Assembly: GCF_047730175.1 (NCBI RefSeq)
Contig: NZ_CP159833.1
Span: 1,612,001-1,676,000, forward strand
Reading direction: 5' to 3'
DNA: 64,000 nucleotides
Source: Marifrigoribacter sp047730175
Lineage (GTDB): Bacteria; Bacteroidota; Bacteroidia; Flavobacteriales; Flavobacteriaceae
Shown here: piece after piece, positions 1-8,653 of the stretch
Layout of the letters: each line of letters opens with the position of its first letter
Position numbering within the stretch: the stretch's first letter is position 1
The notes under the pieces: generated by a model
What the model saw: only the letters and a program-made list of their open reading frames with translations
Database searches by the model: none
Told to the model about the DNA's origin: nothing
Position numbers and translations under genes: made by a program

Positions 1-458
1 GTGTAATGTGCTTCTGGATGATCAAAATTTTGAAGTGCTTTTGTTAAAAGCCCACATTGTTCTCCTAAACTAAAACGAAAATCTTCTAATTGTGGATTTG
101 CAGAACTCCAAACCCTTCCAGAGACCCAAGTTAACAATCTCACATAGCGCTTTTTTCCAAAGTCATCAATAATTTCAGAAATTACATCATTGTTTTTATC
201 TGTAATTACTTTTGGAGCAATAAGATTTTTTTCACTTGCATTAATAGATTGCAATAATTGTTGCTGATAATCAACGTATTTTTTATTCTCTTCTGGGCGC
301 GATATTTTCAGAATATAACCTTCTTCATTGTCTATTTTTATTCTAAAATTAAAATCAACATAACCAGGTAAGGAGGAAGCATTTCCTTTAATGCCATAAA
401 GCTCAAAAAGAATTTTTTCGGCTTGTTCTGGTCTTATTTTGATTGTATTGTAATCCAT
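1..458 (-). CDS. APH-family phosphotransferase, N-terminal part (gene cut by window edge)
   Basis: Reading leftwards from ATG at 458 the frame stays open to the window edge (about 152 codons). The translation starts MDYNTIKIRPEQAEKILFEL and continues with GYVDFNFRIK and GYILKISRP, the glycine-rich and beta-3 lysine segments of aminoglycoside phosphotransferase/choline kinase-like folds, then RYVRLLTWVSGRVW, the hinge region. The catalytic HxD loop would lie beyond the edge. The ATG follows the stop of the glycosidase gene with no gap, so the two are probably co-transcribed. From family knowledge, similar N-termini occur in large flavobacterial proteins where an APH domain is fused to a class III aminotransferase; whether this one is such a fusion cannot be seen. 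Substrate unknown. Confidence 0.7.
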   Translation of the reverse strand, partial: MDYNTIKIRPEQAEKILFELYGIKGNASSLPGYVDFNFRIKIDNEEGYILKISRPEENKKYVDYQQQLLQSINASEKNLIAPKVITDKNNDVISEIIDDFGKKRYVRLLTWVSGRVWSSANPQLEDFRFSLGEQCGLLTKALQNFDHPEAHY

Positions 459-2474
459 TTATTCTTTTATTAAAAGCATTATAATATGAGCAGCACTCCA
501 ACTAAAATTTTGTGCATTTAAACCTTCACCTGTGATAGGATGGTAATTTTCTCTAATAGATTTCCCTTTCCCTAAAACACCTTCTGCACCTTTTATAATT
601 TGAATGGTAGCGTTATCAGCATCTTCATTAAAACCATAATTCCGCAATCCTTTTACTCCAAAATAAGCTTGATCTAACCAATTGGGACCTCTCCAATATC
701 CTTTTAAAGGATTGAATTTTTCATGATCAGCACTCATGGTTTGAAAAGGGACTTTGGTATAAAATTTAGTTGGATTCATCATGTTGTTTTTAACAGCTTC
801 TGCTTGTTTTTGTGTAGCTGTATTTGCCCAAAGCGCTGTCCATCCTTCACTTCCTTCTCCTTTAATAAATATATTTCCTTCAAGATTAGTGTCGTAAAAC
901 CAGCCGTCTGTTGCATCGTAAAATTGACTTTGAATACGACCTTTTAAAACTTTTGCTTCATTTTCAAATCGGGTAGCTTCCTCATTATGTTGAAGTGCTT
1001 TTGCTAAGGTAGAAAGGTATCGTTTTTCAGCATAGAGATAGGCGTTTAAATCGACACTTTCTTGATCTAAAGAATACGCTCCTTCTTCATTTTTAAGAAT
1101 TTTAGAATTGTCAAATCGAATGGCATTGTCCATACCACTTTCCCATTTTGCAGCTATTAAACTACCGTCGGTTGATCCATACTCGCACAAACCATCTTGG
1201 TCATGATCTCTTTTTTTATACCACCATTCATGATATGATTTCAATTTTGGATACATGAATTTTACAAAATCTAGGTCTTTATCTTTTTCAAATATTTTTG
1301 CAACGGCCCAAGCTGAAAGAGGTGGTTTCGTATCTCGGTAATTATGTTTTTCTACTAAAGTATCTCTAAAAACACAATCTGCTACAAAACCATCTTCATT
1401 TTGAAATTCGAACATTAGTTTGACTTGCTTTTTTGCTAATTCAGTATTATAATAAGATAAACCAACGGCATGCTTCCATGAATCCCATGACCAAAATCCA
1501 TTGAACCATTTGTAATGATAGCTTGGAAATAATCCTTCGTGTTTGATTTCTCCAGCTGGGATTCTCCAATTATTTTGGAGTGTAAGATGTGCTTTGGCTA
1601 GAACTTCTGAATATTTGTCTTCTTGAAATTTGTCTTTTTTTGCTGAAATTAAAGATTGTAATTCTGAATTCTTTTCAGACTTTCTTGCAGATAAAATTGA
1701 ATCAAAATTTGAATTTTTAATAAGAGCTTTTTCTTCTTCCCAAGAATATTCAGGAAAGATAAAAGTTTGGGAAAAGATAATCTCTTTGGATTGTTTAGGT
1801 TCAAGGTGGAAAGTATCAAATAGTATAGCATGAAATTGATCTTCATCTACGATATCTTTTCTACTTACTTTGTTCGATGTTTGAATGTAACCAATTGCTT
1901 TAGAATTTTTGGAAGTTAATTTGATTACATCATCTTCGATTGAGAAAGTGATTCCAATATCGGAGACTCCACCTTGAATATTTGAATTAATTCGAATTGG
2001 ATGTTCTGTAATATTGGTAATTTTTATTTTTTGTAAAGCTGTATGACCTGATAAAAATACAAGTTCTTGCTTAAGTTCTAATTTATCATTTTTAATTATT
2101 TGCTCTAAATGACTAGAATAGCTATTCTTAATAATTGTGTCTTTTTTTAAATCAAATAAATAGTCATGATGATTCCCTGTTGTAATAAAAAGTCCGGATA
2201 ACATTGGACTACTCCAAACACCATTATCTTGAGTCATTAAAAAAGGGCCCGAAAAGCCAATAATATTATATTCAGTCTTTGGTAAACTATAGGCAAACCA
2301 AGCACCTTGATCTGAAAACATTAAACCAGATTTATCGATTGAGTCTTTTGGTGTTATTCGATAGTCTAAAATATTCTTACTGAAATCTAAATATGAGATT
2401 TCTGGAGAAAATTCAGTTTCATTATTACAACCAAACACCACTATAAGGGATAGTATAAAAATTAGTTTTTTCAT
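459..2474 (-). CDS. GH63/MGH1-like lipoprotein glycoside hydrolase (trehalase-like fold)
   Basis: A 671-residue protein with a lipoprotein signal (MKKLIFILSLIVVFGC, lipobox VFGC), so exported and lipid-anchored. The N-terminal about 250 residues look like a beta-sandwich; the C-terminal part is an (alpha/alpha)6 domain with signatures of the GH63/GH37 and mannosylglycerate hydrolase-like group: FNGFWSWDSWKHAVGL, FEFQNEDGFVADCVF, KWESGMDNAIRFD and YWRGPNWLDQAYFG. These carry the conserved acidic residues expected at the active site (Asp in WSWDSW, Glu/Asp in ESGMD). Likely an exo-acting alpha-glycosidase; the sugar cannot be told from sequence. It runs directly into the kinase gene at 458. No clear promoter was found upstream. 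Confidence 0.82.
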   Translation of the reverse strand: MKKLIFILSLIVVFGCNNETEFSPEISYLDFSKNILDYRITPKDSIDKSGLMFSDQGAWFAYSLPKTEYNIIGFSGPFLMTQDNGVWSSPMLSGLFITTGNHHDYLFDLKKDTIIKNSYSSHLEQIIKNDKLELKQELVFLSGHTALQKIKITNITEHPIRINSNIQGGVSDIGITFSIEDDVIKLTSKNSKAIGYIQTSNKVSRKDIVDEDQFHAILFDTFHLEPKQSKEIIFSQTFIFPEYSWEEEKALIKNSNFDSILSARKSEKNSELQSLISAKKDKFQEDKYSEVLAKAHLTLQNNWRIPAGEIKHEGLFPSYHYKWFNGFWSWDSWKHAVGLSYYNTELAKKQVKLMFEFQNEDGFVADCVFRDTLVEKHNYRDTKPPLSAWAVAKIFEKDKDLDFVKFMYPKLKSYHEWWYKKRDHDQDGLCEYGSTDGSLIAAKWESGMDNAIRFDNSKILKNEEGAYSLDQESVDLNAYLYAEKRYLSTLAKALQHNEEATRFENEAKVLKGRIQSQFYDATDGWFYDTNLEGNIFIKGEGSEGWTALWANTATQKQAEAVKNNMMNPTKFYTKVPFQTMSADHEKFNPLKGYWRGPNWLDQAYFGVKGLRNYGFNEDADNATIQIIKGAEGVLGKGKSIRENYHPITGEGLNAQNFSWSAAHIIMLLIKE

Positions 2475-2683
2475 CTTAGTATTAGTCCTTTTTTTAATTT
2501 CTCAATTAGTTCAGTAAAACCGAAACATTTTTCAATAAATGAATTTTTTAATTGAAGAATATTTTCCATTAGCTAAAAATAATTTATTTCTTTACATATT
2601 ATATAAAATTAGCAGGTAATTGATACTAAAGTATGAATATTAGATAATTTATAGTTTTATTTATTAGAGGAATCTCTTTAGAT

Positions 2684-2920
2684 TCATGTAAGACTAAACC
2701 TAAATAAATCAATAGGATTAAACATCGTTGCAATTAAAGAGAACTTATCTAAAGGGTACTCTTCAAAAGCAACTAATGAAATTAAAAATATACCATCTTA
2801 CATCATATCCATAAACAACCATAGTAAAATTGCATATCCAAACCCTTTAATCTTATTTTCATGTGAAAGTGCAATATTAAAAGCTAATGCAGTGAAACAC
2901 ATAATATATGACTTTTGTCA
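2684..2920 (-). pseudogene. Remnant of a NosY-like ABC-2 transporter permease gene
   Basis: Translating the minus strand in one frame from about 2920 gives a stretch containing FTALAFNIALSHENKIKGFG, AILLWLF, then an in-frame TAA, then DGIFLISLVAFEEYPLDKF and SLIATMFNPIDLFRFSLT before TGA at 2686-2684. The order (TALAF, loop with IKGFG, WLF, YDGIFL, EYPLDK, NPIDLxR) matches the last third of NosY-type ABC-2 permeases as I remember the family. The Tyr before DGIF is replaced by a stop and no start, N-terminal two thirds or C-terminal tail is present. Read as a decayed fragment; nothing nearby belongs to a nos cluster. Confidence 0.6.
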
Positions 2921-2972
2921 TATTTAATATAAATTGGTAAACTAGTCTTAATTTAATTTTAGACCTAAAAAA

Positions 2973-2994
2973 ACCCTTTGTAGTAACAAAGGGT
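2973..2994 (-). terminator. Rho-independent terminator of the DUF4407 gene
   Basis: Perfect 8-bp stem ACCCTTTG / CAAAGGGT with a 6-nt loop, followed on the minus strand by a T run. It lies about 20 bp past the DUF4407 stop. Confidence 0.85.
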
Positions 2995-3015
2995 CAGCTT
3001 TTAATTAGTAGGCTT

Positions 3016-4119
3016 CTAACCTATTATTCTTTTTTGTTTTTTATAAAATGCATCTGCTTGATGTTCCATTAATTCGCGCGCTTTTTTTCTTTTATAATCG
3101 TATAATTCTTCTTCTTCAGCGATATCTGCATACACTCTATTATTTACTTTAGTATCTGTTTCTAACATTACAGCTCTTTGTTGAGCTTGTTGTTGATTCC
3201 AAGTTTTTACTGTATTCTCTTCTTCTTCTAATTTAATATCATAGACTCCTTTTGGAGATAATAATTTCGCTAAAATTGGTGAAGTTTCAATGGCTAGAAA
3301 CAATAGGAAGATAAACAATGAAGGCAGCCAGGGTAATTTATTTAATGCATTAACTCTTGCCATTAATCCATCAAACCCATCAATTACTGGTTGAGTTTCA
3401 GCAACTTTAGCTTGATATTCTTGTGAAAGTGAATTCATAGAAGATTCTATAGTAATAATTTTATCACTATTTGTTTTTCTTAATTCATTAAGAGCTACTA
3501 ATTCGGCATCGTGCTTATCTCTTTTTTCTTGATATACAGGGCCTTTTCCAAGTAATTCTGTGCCAGTTCTTCCTTCTGCTTCAGATATATAGGTGTCGTA
3601 AAGTGCATTTACTTCGGTTTCTTTATCTGTAGTCTCTTTTTTTAAGGTTTCTATTTCTGAAGTTAAAGCAGTAAGTTGAGGTGTATATTGAAGTGCTAAT
3701 TGATCTTTGTTTGTCAATGTCATTTCATTTTTTTCGACTAACAATACTTGATTGATTTCTTTCTCAAATATTTTTAGTTCAAGTGGTTTAGCAATAACAA
3801 TTGCTATAATTACTGCTAATAAAAGCCTTGGAGATGCTTGTAAAAATTCATCAAAAAAATTATCTCTCTTTTTAATGGTTGAAACAATAAAACGATCGAG
3901 GTTAAATATAAGTAATCCCCAAATAAAACCAAAAAATATAGCTGAAGGATATGAATCGAATACTGTATATAAAGCATATGCTGAAGCAATAAAGGCCATG
4001 ACTGCTGTGAAAAATACAGTGGCTCCAATACCGGCATACTTAGTTTGTTCTCCAGCAGAGCATTGATCTAGAATATCAGTATCTGCTCCAGAACAGAATA
4101 TAAAAAAACGTTTTAACAT
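3016..4119 (-). CDS. DUF4407 domain membrane protein
   Basis: A 367-residue protein beginning MLKRFFIFCSGADTDILDQC, typical of DUF4407. Four hydrophobic segments are visible: about residues 30-50 and 60-78 (the second followed by FNLDRFIVSTIKK, a conserved Asn-Leu-Asp-Arg motif), 95-112 (LLLAVIIAIVIAKPLELK) and 268-288 (SLFIFLLFLAIETSPILAKL). Between the third and fourth is a long charged region (about 120-255) likely to form a coiled coil, and the tail after 300 is rich in Glu, Lys and Gln. Function is unknown for the family. Single gene with its own terminator; the upstream neighbour is the M56 peptidase gene, also minus strand but separated by a terminator. Confidence 0.85.
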   Translation of the reverse strand: MLKRFFIFCSGADTDILDQCSAGEQTKYAGIGATVFFTAVMAFIASAYALYTVFDSYPSAIFFGFIWGLLIFNLDRFIVSTIKKRDNFFDEFLQASPRLLLAVIIAIVIAKPLELKIFEKEINQVLLVEKNEMTLTNKDQLALQYTPQLTALTSEIETLKKETTDKETEVNALYDTYISEAEGRTGTELLGKGPVYQEKRDKHDAELVALNELRKTNSDKIITIESSMNSLSQEYQAKVAETQPVIDGFDGLMARVNALNKLPWLPSLFIFLLFLAIETSPILAKLLSPKGVYDIKLEEEENTVKTWNQQQAQQRAVMLETDTKVNNRVYADIAEEEELYDYKRKKARELMEHQADAFYKKQKRIIG

Positions 4120-4200
4120 AGGTTTGATTTTTGATTGATGAATATATATAACGCAAAAACCTTTAGTTTGTTACAAGAAATTTAAAAGGAAAAAACAAAA

Positions 4201-4228
4201 ATGCCTAAAAGGATATCCTTCTAGGCAT
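4201..4228 (-). terminator. Terminator of the blaI/M56 operon
   Basis: Stem ATGCCTA / TAGGCAT enclosing a second self-complementary block AAGGATATCCTT, followed on the minus strand by a T-rich tract (complement of 4189-4200). Confidence 0.8.
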
Positions 4229-4263
4229 TTTATAGGTTAATTAAGATTTTTAAAAGAAAAAGT

Positions 4264-5883
4264 TTAGCAACCTTCCATTCTTAATTCAACAATAGTATAA
4301 ATATAGTCGTCTTTAATATTGATAGTTAAACCATTAACATTTTTTAGAATTTCTAAAGCTTTCTCTAAGGTTACTTCCATCCCTTTTTCTTTAAAATGTG
4401 GCCCTCCATCAAATAAAAAGAAACGTGCCCCATCTTTTGAAAGTGTAACGAATTCGGATGTTGAATCTGTTGTTTGTAGTGAACTGGTTTGGTTAGATGT
4501 TGGAGATGAAGCTGAAGATTTTTTTAATTGAATAGGTTTTTCAGAAAGCTTCACCACGGGATTACGAGTGTTGGTTTTACTCACCTGAACATTAAGTTTT
4601 TTATTTTTTTTATAAAGTTGGTTGGCTTTTTCGCTGGATATCTTCTTTCCATTATAATAAAATGTGGCACCTTGTTTTGCCAAATCTTTCATGTTAGGAA
4701 TTGGTGGCGGTGGTGGGATACTAGAATCTGTGTCATTCACACCTTTTATTACTTTTGGAGCAGGTGGAGGTGGAATACTAGAATCAGTATCATTTAAACC
4801 TTTAATAACTTTTGGTGATGGAGGCGGAGGTGGGAAATTTGGAAAAGGTTCAGCAGATTTTTTTTGAGATTTACTCATTAAATCATATAAGTAATTTAAC
4901 CTTTCAAGTTCTTTTTTCTTGATAATAATTCTTTCTCCATTTTGAAAATTATATTTTTTCGCTAATGTATTGTACTCTACTATCTGTTTTTTTGTAGCAT
5001 CTTCTTGTATTGTTATTGATTCAATTAAAGTATTCTCTTTTTCAACTTCTTCTTGGCTGCTAAAACTGAAAAGTAATAAAGAAACTAAGGGTAAAATTAA
5101 GAGGCATTTTATCCAAAATGATTTTTTTGATGTGTGTGTTTTCATAACTGTAAAACGTTTTTTGATGAATGAATAATTAATGGCATTTGTCAATGGACTA
5201 TGATTTGCATTTGATGAGAATGTTAAAAGTATTTTTTGATAATTTGATAAGGACGTGCCGTTTTTTAAAACCGCTTCATCTGCAAGAAATTCATGATTTA
5301 ACTTAATCGAATGTTTTATGATATAAATTAATGGATTAAACCATAAGACAACTTGAAACAACTCTATAAATAGAACATCTAATGAATGTTTTTGTTTTGC
5401 ATGTGTTCTTTCATGAAGGATTACTTCTTCTGGTATAAGCTGCTTTTCAAACTTATTTTTATTGAAGAAAATAAAACTGAAAAAAGTATGAGGTACTACA
5501 GGTTCCTTTAGTAAAACACCTGTAAAATCTTCTGTTTTTATTTTTGTGTTTCTTTTTATTCTATTGCCAATCTGAAACAAATTTCTAATAAATTTATATC
5601 CAAATAAGATCAAACCAACTCCATAAACACAAAAAATAATGAGGGGTATAAAATTGAATGTTTTTTCATTAGTTATAATCAGATTACTTATAGGTTGATT
5701 GATATATGTAACTGGTTCAATGTAGGTAGTAAAAGTAATAAGAGGTATTACTATTGATGAAATTACAGCACTAATAAGGTAGAAACGCTTAAATACATGA
5801 AAGTTTTCCTTTTCTAAAAATATTTTATAAAAAAGTATCAATATGGCTAAACAAGCACTAAATTTTAAAAGATATATAGTCAT
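4264..5883 (-). CDS. BlaR1/MecR1-type M56 family membrane metallopeptidase with Pro-rich C-terminal extension
   Basis: A 539-residue protein. Hydrophobic segments near residues 3-22, 33-52 and 78-96 precede the M56 domain; the zinc site is H157-E-R-T-H161, with the downstream acidic ligand in NHEFLADEAV (about 198). A further membrane segment at about 257-275 leads to a periplasmic tail. That tail is unusual: two copies of a 19-residue unit (PKVIKG[L/V]NDTDSSIPPPP) at about 351-390 with runs of four or five prolines, then two short related blocks (about 402-437 and 481-522, GATFYYNGKKIS and GARFFLFDGG). By family knowledge it cleaves or signals to the BlaI-type repressor encoded 2 bp upstream. 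The sensed ligand is unknown; no beta-lactam-binding penicillin-binding domain is present. Confidence 0.88.
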   Translation of the reverse strand: MTIYLLKFSACLAILILFYKIFLEKENFHVFKRFYLISAVISSIVIPLITFTTYIEPVTYINQPISNLIITNEKTFNFIPLIIFCVYGVGLILFGYKFIRNLFQIGNRIKRNTKIKTEDFTGVLLKEPVVPHTFFSFIFFNKNKFEKQLIPEEVILHERTHAKQKHSLDVLFIELFQVVLWFNPLIYIIKHSIKLNHEFLADEAVLKNGTSLSNYQKILLTFSSNANHSPLTNAINYSFIKKRFTVMKTHTSKKSFWIKCLLILPLVSLLLFSFSSQEEVEKENTLIESITIQEDATKKQIVEYNTLAKKYNFQNGERIIIKKKELERLNYLYDLMSKSQKKSAEPFPNFPPPPPSPKVIKGLNDTDSSIPPPPAPKVIKGVNDTDSSIPPPPPIPNMKDLAKQGATFYYNGKKISSEKANQLYKKNKKLNVQVSKTNTRNPVVKLSEKPIQLKKSSASSPTSNQTSSLQTTDSTSEFVTLSKDGARFFLFDGGPHFKEKGMEVTLEKALEILKNVNGLTINIKDDYIYTIVELRMEGC

Positions 5884-5885
5884 GA

Positions 5886-6251
5886 TTACTTCTTTTTAAT
5901 TTCTAAATCGATTAATGTTTTCAATTCTTCTAATTCTACTTTTGTTAAGTCAGTTTCAGAAGTAAAAAAGGAAGCAAATTGAGAAGCACTATTGTTAAAA
6001 AAGTTTTTAATCAAGCCATTAACGTGCTTCGAAAAGTAATCGGATTTTTTCACTAATGGAAAATACTGTCTTGAATTTCCCATTTGTGTATAATTAACAA
6101 AACCTTTGTTAATCATTCTCTTTAATAAAGTTGCTACTGTAGTTGTAGCGGGTTTAGGATCGTCATACGACTCTAGTAAATCTTTCATAAAAGCTTTTTC
6201 TTGCTTCCATAAAATTTGCATTAACTGTTCTTCCGTGTTTGATAATTTCAT
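5886..6251 (-). CDS. BlaI/MecI/CopY family transcriptional repressor
   Basis: A 121-residue winged-helix protein: MKLSNTEEQLMQILWKQEKA, then KPATTTVATLLKRMINKGFV (recognition helix and wing) and a C-terminal dimerisation part ending LIDLEIKKK. It is the first gene of a two-gene operon, with the M56 peptidase starting 2 bp after its stop. Three near-identical operators lie 3-63 bp upstream of its start and cover the promoter, so autoregulation is strongly suggested. In the known Bla/Mec systems the peptidase partner inactivates the repressor by proteolysis; that is inferred here. Confidence 0.92.
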   Translation of the reverse strand: MKLSNTEEQLMQILWKQEKAFMKDLLESYDDPKPATTTVATLLKRMINKGFVNYTQMGNSRQYFPLVKKSDYFSKHVNGLIKNFFNNSASQFASFFTSETDLTKVELEELKTLIDLEIKKK

Positions 6252-6254
6252 ATG

Positions 6255-6314
6255 CTACAATGTTAGAATTGATTCTACAAACATAGAGCAAATATTTCAA
6301 TTCTACAAACGTAG
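6255..6314 (-). promoter_or_regulatory. BlaI-type triple operator overlapping the blaI-M56 promoter
   Basis: Three dyads of the same type lie in tandem: CTACAATGTTAG (6255-6266), CTACAAACATAG (6275-6286) and CTACAAACGTAG (6303-6314), all close to the TACAnTGTA-type BlaI/MecI operator. On the minus strand the middle dyad contains TATGTTTG (6285-6278), an exact TAnnTTTG -7 element, and the distal dyad contains TTTG (6309-6306) exactly 20 bp upstream, the -33 element. Repressor bound to these sites would cover both promoter elements and the transcription start. Confidence 0.8.
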
Positions 6315-6490
6315 AGCATTAATATTTTTATTTTAATAATAATTTATTTACGAGATGAACGATTACAATTACTATTCCATAATAAAAAAACCTCCTATTG
6401 AATGAGTTCTGTAGAGATGTTTTACATTAGCAGAATTAATTTAATAAAAGTCGAAGTTGGGTATAAGATTCCTGTCTTTGTAGGAAATAT

Positions 6491-7075
6491 ATGAGTTTTG
6501 AAAGAGAAGTTAAAAAGAGAGCAGGAGAGAAGTGTGAGTTTTGTGGTCATAATGAACACCTAGAAATGTATGTGGTTCCTAAGACGCCAGAATATATAGA
6601 TGAGGTTGATACTGCAATTTTGGGATGTAAAACATGTGTTTCACAATTTGATGATGAAGAAAATAGAGATGCTAATCATTGGCGTTGTTTAAATGATAGT
6701 ATGTGGAGTTCTACTGCACCTGTACAAATTATGTCTTGGAGAATGCTTCATAGATTAAAGACTTTTGGATGGTCTCAAGATTTACTAGATATGATGTATT
6801 TAGATGAACAGCAATTAGAATGGGCAGCTGCTGAAGGAGATGCAGAAGATAAAACAGATGCTATTGTTCACAGAGATGCAAATGGAGTTGTATTACAAAC
6901 AGGAGATAGTGTTGTACTTATTAAAGACCTTAAAGTAAAAGGTTCAAGTTTGGTTGCTAAACAAGGAACAGCAGTAAGACGAATTTCTTTAGATCATGAA
7001 AATGAAAAATTCATAGAAGGAAAAGTAGGGCCTACTCAAATAGTTATTATTACGGACTACGTAAAGAAACTTTAA
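6491..7075 (+). CDS. phnA: PhnA-type zinc-ribbon protein
   Basis: A 194-residue protein. The N-terminus carries Cys pairs C-E-F-C and C-K-T-C (about residues 15-18 and 46-49), a zinc ribbon, and the C-terminal half carries the PhnA domain: DANGVVLQTGDSVVLIKDLKVKG and a final KVGPTQIVIITDYVKKL. Despite the name, PhnA is not a proven phosphonate enzyme and sits here without any phn genes. It is a single gene, diverging from the BlaI operon and sharing a bidirectional terminator with the convergent dipeptidase gene. Confidence 0.87.
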   Translation: MSFEREVKKRAGEKCEFCGHNEHLEMYVVPKTPEYIDEVDTAILGCKTCVSQFDDEENRDANHWRCLNDSMWSSTAPVQIMSWRMLHRLKTFGWSQDLLDMMYLDEQQLEWAAAEGDAEDKTDAIVHRDANGVVLQTGDSVVLIKDLKVKGSSLVAKQGTAVRRISLDHENEKFIEGKVGPTQIVIITDYVKKL

Positions 7076-7097
7076 GTAATTATAATAGTACAAAAAA

Positions 7098-7120
7098 AGC
7101 CTCGAAGATATTTCGAGGCT
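7098..7120. terminator. Bidirectional terminator between phnA and the dipeptidase gene
   Basis: Stem AGCCTCGAA / TTCGAGGCT with a 5-nt loop, flanked by A7 on the left and T6 on the right, so it can serve both convergent genes. Confidence 0.9.
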
Positions 7121-7134
7121 TTTTTGTTTCAGTT

Positions 7135-8523
7135 TTATTTACTCATTTCTGTAAAATAATGGTAAAACTGTGGAATGGTTTCAATTCCTTTAAGGTAATT
7201 CCATATTCCAAAATGTTCATTGGGTGAATGTATAGCATCACTATCTAAACCGAAGCCCATTAAAATGGTTTTACTTTCTAGTTCTTTTTCAAACAATGCA
7301 ACAATAGGAATACTACCTCCACTTCGTTGTGGAATTGGTGTTTTTCCAAAAGTTCTTTCATATGCTTTTTCTGCAGCTTTATATCCTAAACTATCAATTG
7401 GAGTAACATAAGCTTGACCTCCATGATGAGGAGTTACCTTAGCACGAACTCCTACAGGAGCAATACTCTCAAAATGTTTTATAAATAAATCAGTAATTTC
7501 TTCCCAATTTTGGTTGGGTACTAAACGCATTGATATTTTGGCATACGCTTTACTTGCAATTACTGTTTTTGCGCCTTCTCCAATATATCCACCCCAAATT
7601 CCATTGACATCTAAGGTTGGTCTAATCGAATTACGTTCGTTGGTTGTATATCCTTTTTCACCATAGATATCATCAATATCTATTGATTTCTTATAAGCTT
7701 CCTTACTAAATGGAGCTTCTGCCATCTTTGCTCTTTCCTCTAATGAAAGTTCATCTACTTTATCATAAAAACCAGGAATGGTAATATGATTATTTTCATC
7801 ATGTAAAGAAGCAATCATTTTTGTTAAAATGTTTATTGGATTTGCAACTGCACCTCCATATAAACCACTGTGTAAATCACGGTTAGGACCGGTAATTTCT
7901 ACTTCAACATAACTAAGCCCTCTAAGTCCTGTTGTTATAGAAGGAACATCGGGTGCTATCATTCCAGTATCACTAATAAGGATCACATCATTTGCTAATT
8001 TTTCGTGGTTTCTTTCAACAAACCAACTCAAACTTTCACTTCCAACTTCTTCTTCACCTTCAATCATGAATTTCACATTGCAGGGTAATTGTCCCGTTGA
8101 AGTCATATATTCTAATGCTTTTACATGCATATACATTTGACCCTTATCATCGCAACTACCTCTAGCAAAAATAGCACCTTCTGGATGTATTTCGGTTTTC
8201 TTTATTACGGGTTCAAAAGGAGGGCTGTCCCATAAATCTAATGGATCTGGTGGTTGTACATCATAATGTCCATATACCAAAATTGTAGGTAATTTTGCAT
8301 CTATAATTTTTTCACCATAAACGATTGGGTATCCTGGAGTTTCACATATTTCTACGGAATCACACCCTGCTTTTTGTAAACTATCTTTTACAGTTTCAGC
8401 AGTGAGTATTAGATCTGCTTTATAAGCAGAATCTGCACTAATAGAAGGTATTTTAAGTAGTTCAATTAATTCATCAATAAACCTTTGTTTATTTTCGTCA
8501 ATATAGGATTTTGCACTTTTCAT
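7135..8523 (-). CDS. M20 family dipeptidase/metallopeptidase
   Basis: A 462-residue cytosolic enzyme without signal peptide. M20 landmarks appear in order: VYGHYDVQP (first zinc His and the catalytic Asp), ARGSCDDKGQ (bridging Asp), MIEGEEEVGSES (catalytic Glu-Glu), a Tyr-free DTGM metal loop, HSGLYGG in the dimerisation lid and HSPNEHF near the C-terminus (last zinc His). This layout and length match the carnosinase/CNDP-like dipeptidase subgroup (cytosolic non-specific dipeptidases). Single gene; convergent with phnA. Substrate range cannot be told from sequence. Confidence 0.9.
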   Translation of the reverse strand: MKSAKSYIDENKQRFIDELIELLKIPSISADSAYKADLILTAETVKDSLQKAGCDSVEICETPGYPIVYGEKIIDAKLPTILVYGHYDVQPPDPLDLWDSPPFEPVIKKTEIHPEGAIFARGSCDDKGQMYMHVKALEYMTSTGQLPCNVKFMIEGEEEVGSESLSWFVERNHEKLANDVILISDTGMIAPDVPSITTGLRGLSYVEVEITGPNRDLHSGLYGGAVANPINILTKMIASLHDENNHITIPGFYDKVDELSLEERAKMAEAPFSKEAYKKSIDIDDIYGEKGYTTNERNSIRPTLDVNGIWGGYIGEGAKTVIASKAYAKISMRLVPNQNWEEITDLFIKHFESIAPVGVRAKVTPHHGGQAYVTPIDSLGYKAAEKAYERTFGKTPIPQRSGGSIPIVALFEKELESKTILMGFGLDSDAIHSPNEHFGIWNYLKGIETIPQFYHYFTEMSK

Positions 8524-8585
8524 TGAATATATTTTTTGAAGAATTGTAAAAGTAATAAAAAGCAGTATTTTTAGAATGCTTTTGC

Positions 8586-8614
8586 TTGTAAATTATAAAT
8601 CTTGTTTATATTTG
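8586..8614 (+). promoter_or_regulatory. Promoter of tRNA-Leu
   Basis: TATATTTG at 8607-8614 fits the Bacteroidota -7 consensus TAnnTTTG; TTG at 8586-8588 is 18 bp upstream as a -33 element. The tRNA begins 40 bp downstream. Confidence 0.65.
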
Positions 8615-8653
8615 CACTCGCTTTACAAAATATTTGACTTGTAAGGTAGGTCT

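Larger units (their letters stand above)
2475..3015. other. 541-bp spacer with gene remnant and terminator
   Basis: This gap between two minus-strand genes holds a broken ABC-2 permease fragment (2684-2920) and the terminator of the DUF4407 gene (2973-2994). The AT-rich part next to 2474 presumably carries the glycosidase promoter, but no TAnnTTTG element was recognised there. Confidence 0.6.

Noticed and set aside
4713..4830. Short direct repeats considered as a CRISPR array or tandem repeat locus
   Set aside because: Only two units of 57 bp, in frame within a coding region, with no spacers.
4664..4867. Plus-strand ORF with Gly-rich repeats opposite the M56 gene
   Set aside because: It is the antisense image of the Pro-rich repeats (PPPPP read backwards gives poly-Gly); no promoter or start context of its own.
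6473..6480. TGTCTTTG as a promoter for phnA
   Set aside because: First base pair deviates from TA and there is no TTG at the right spacing.
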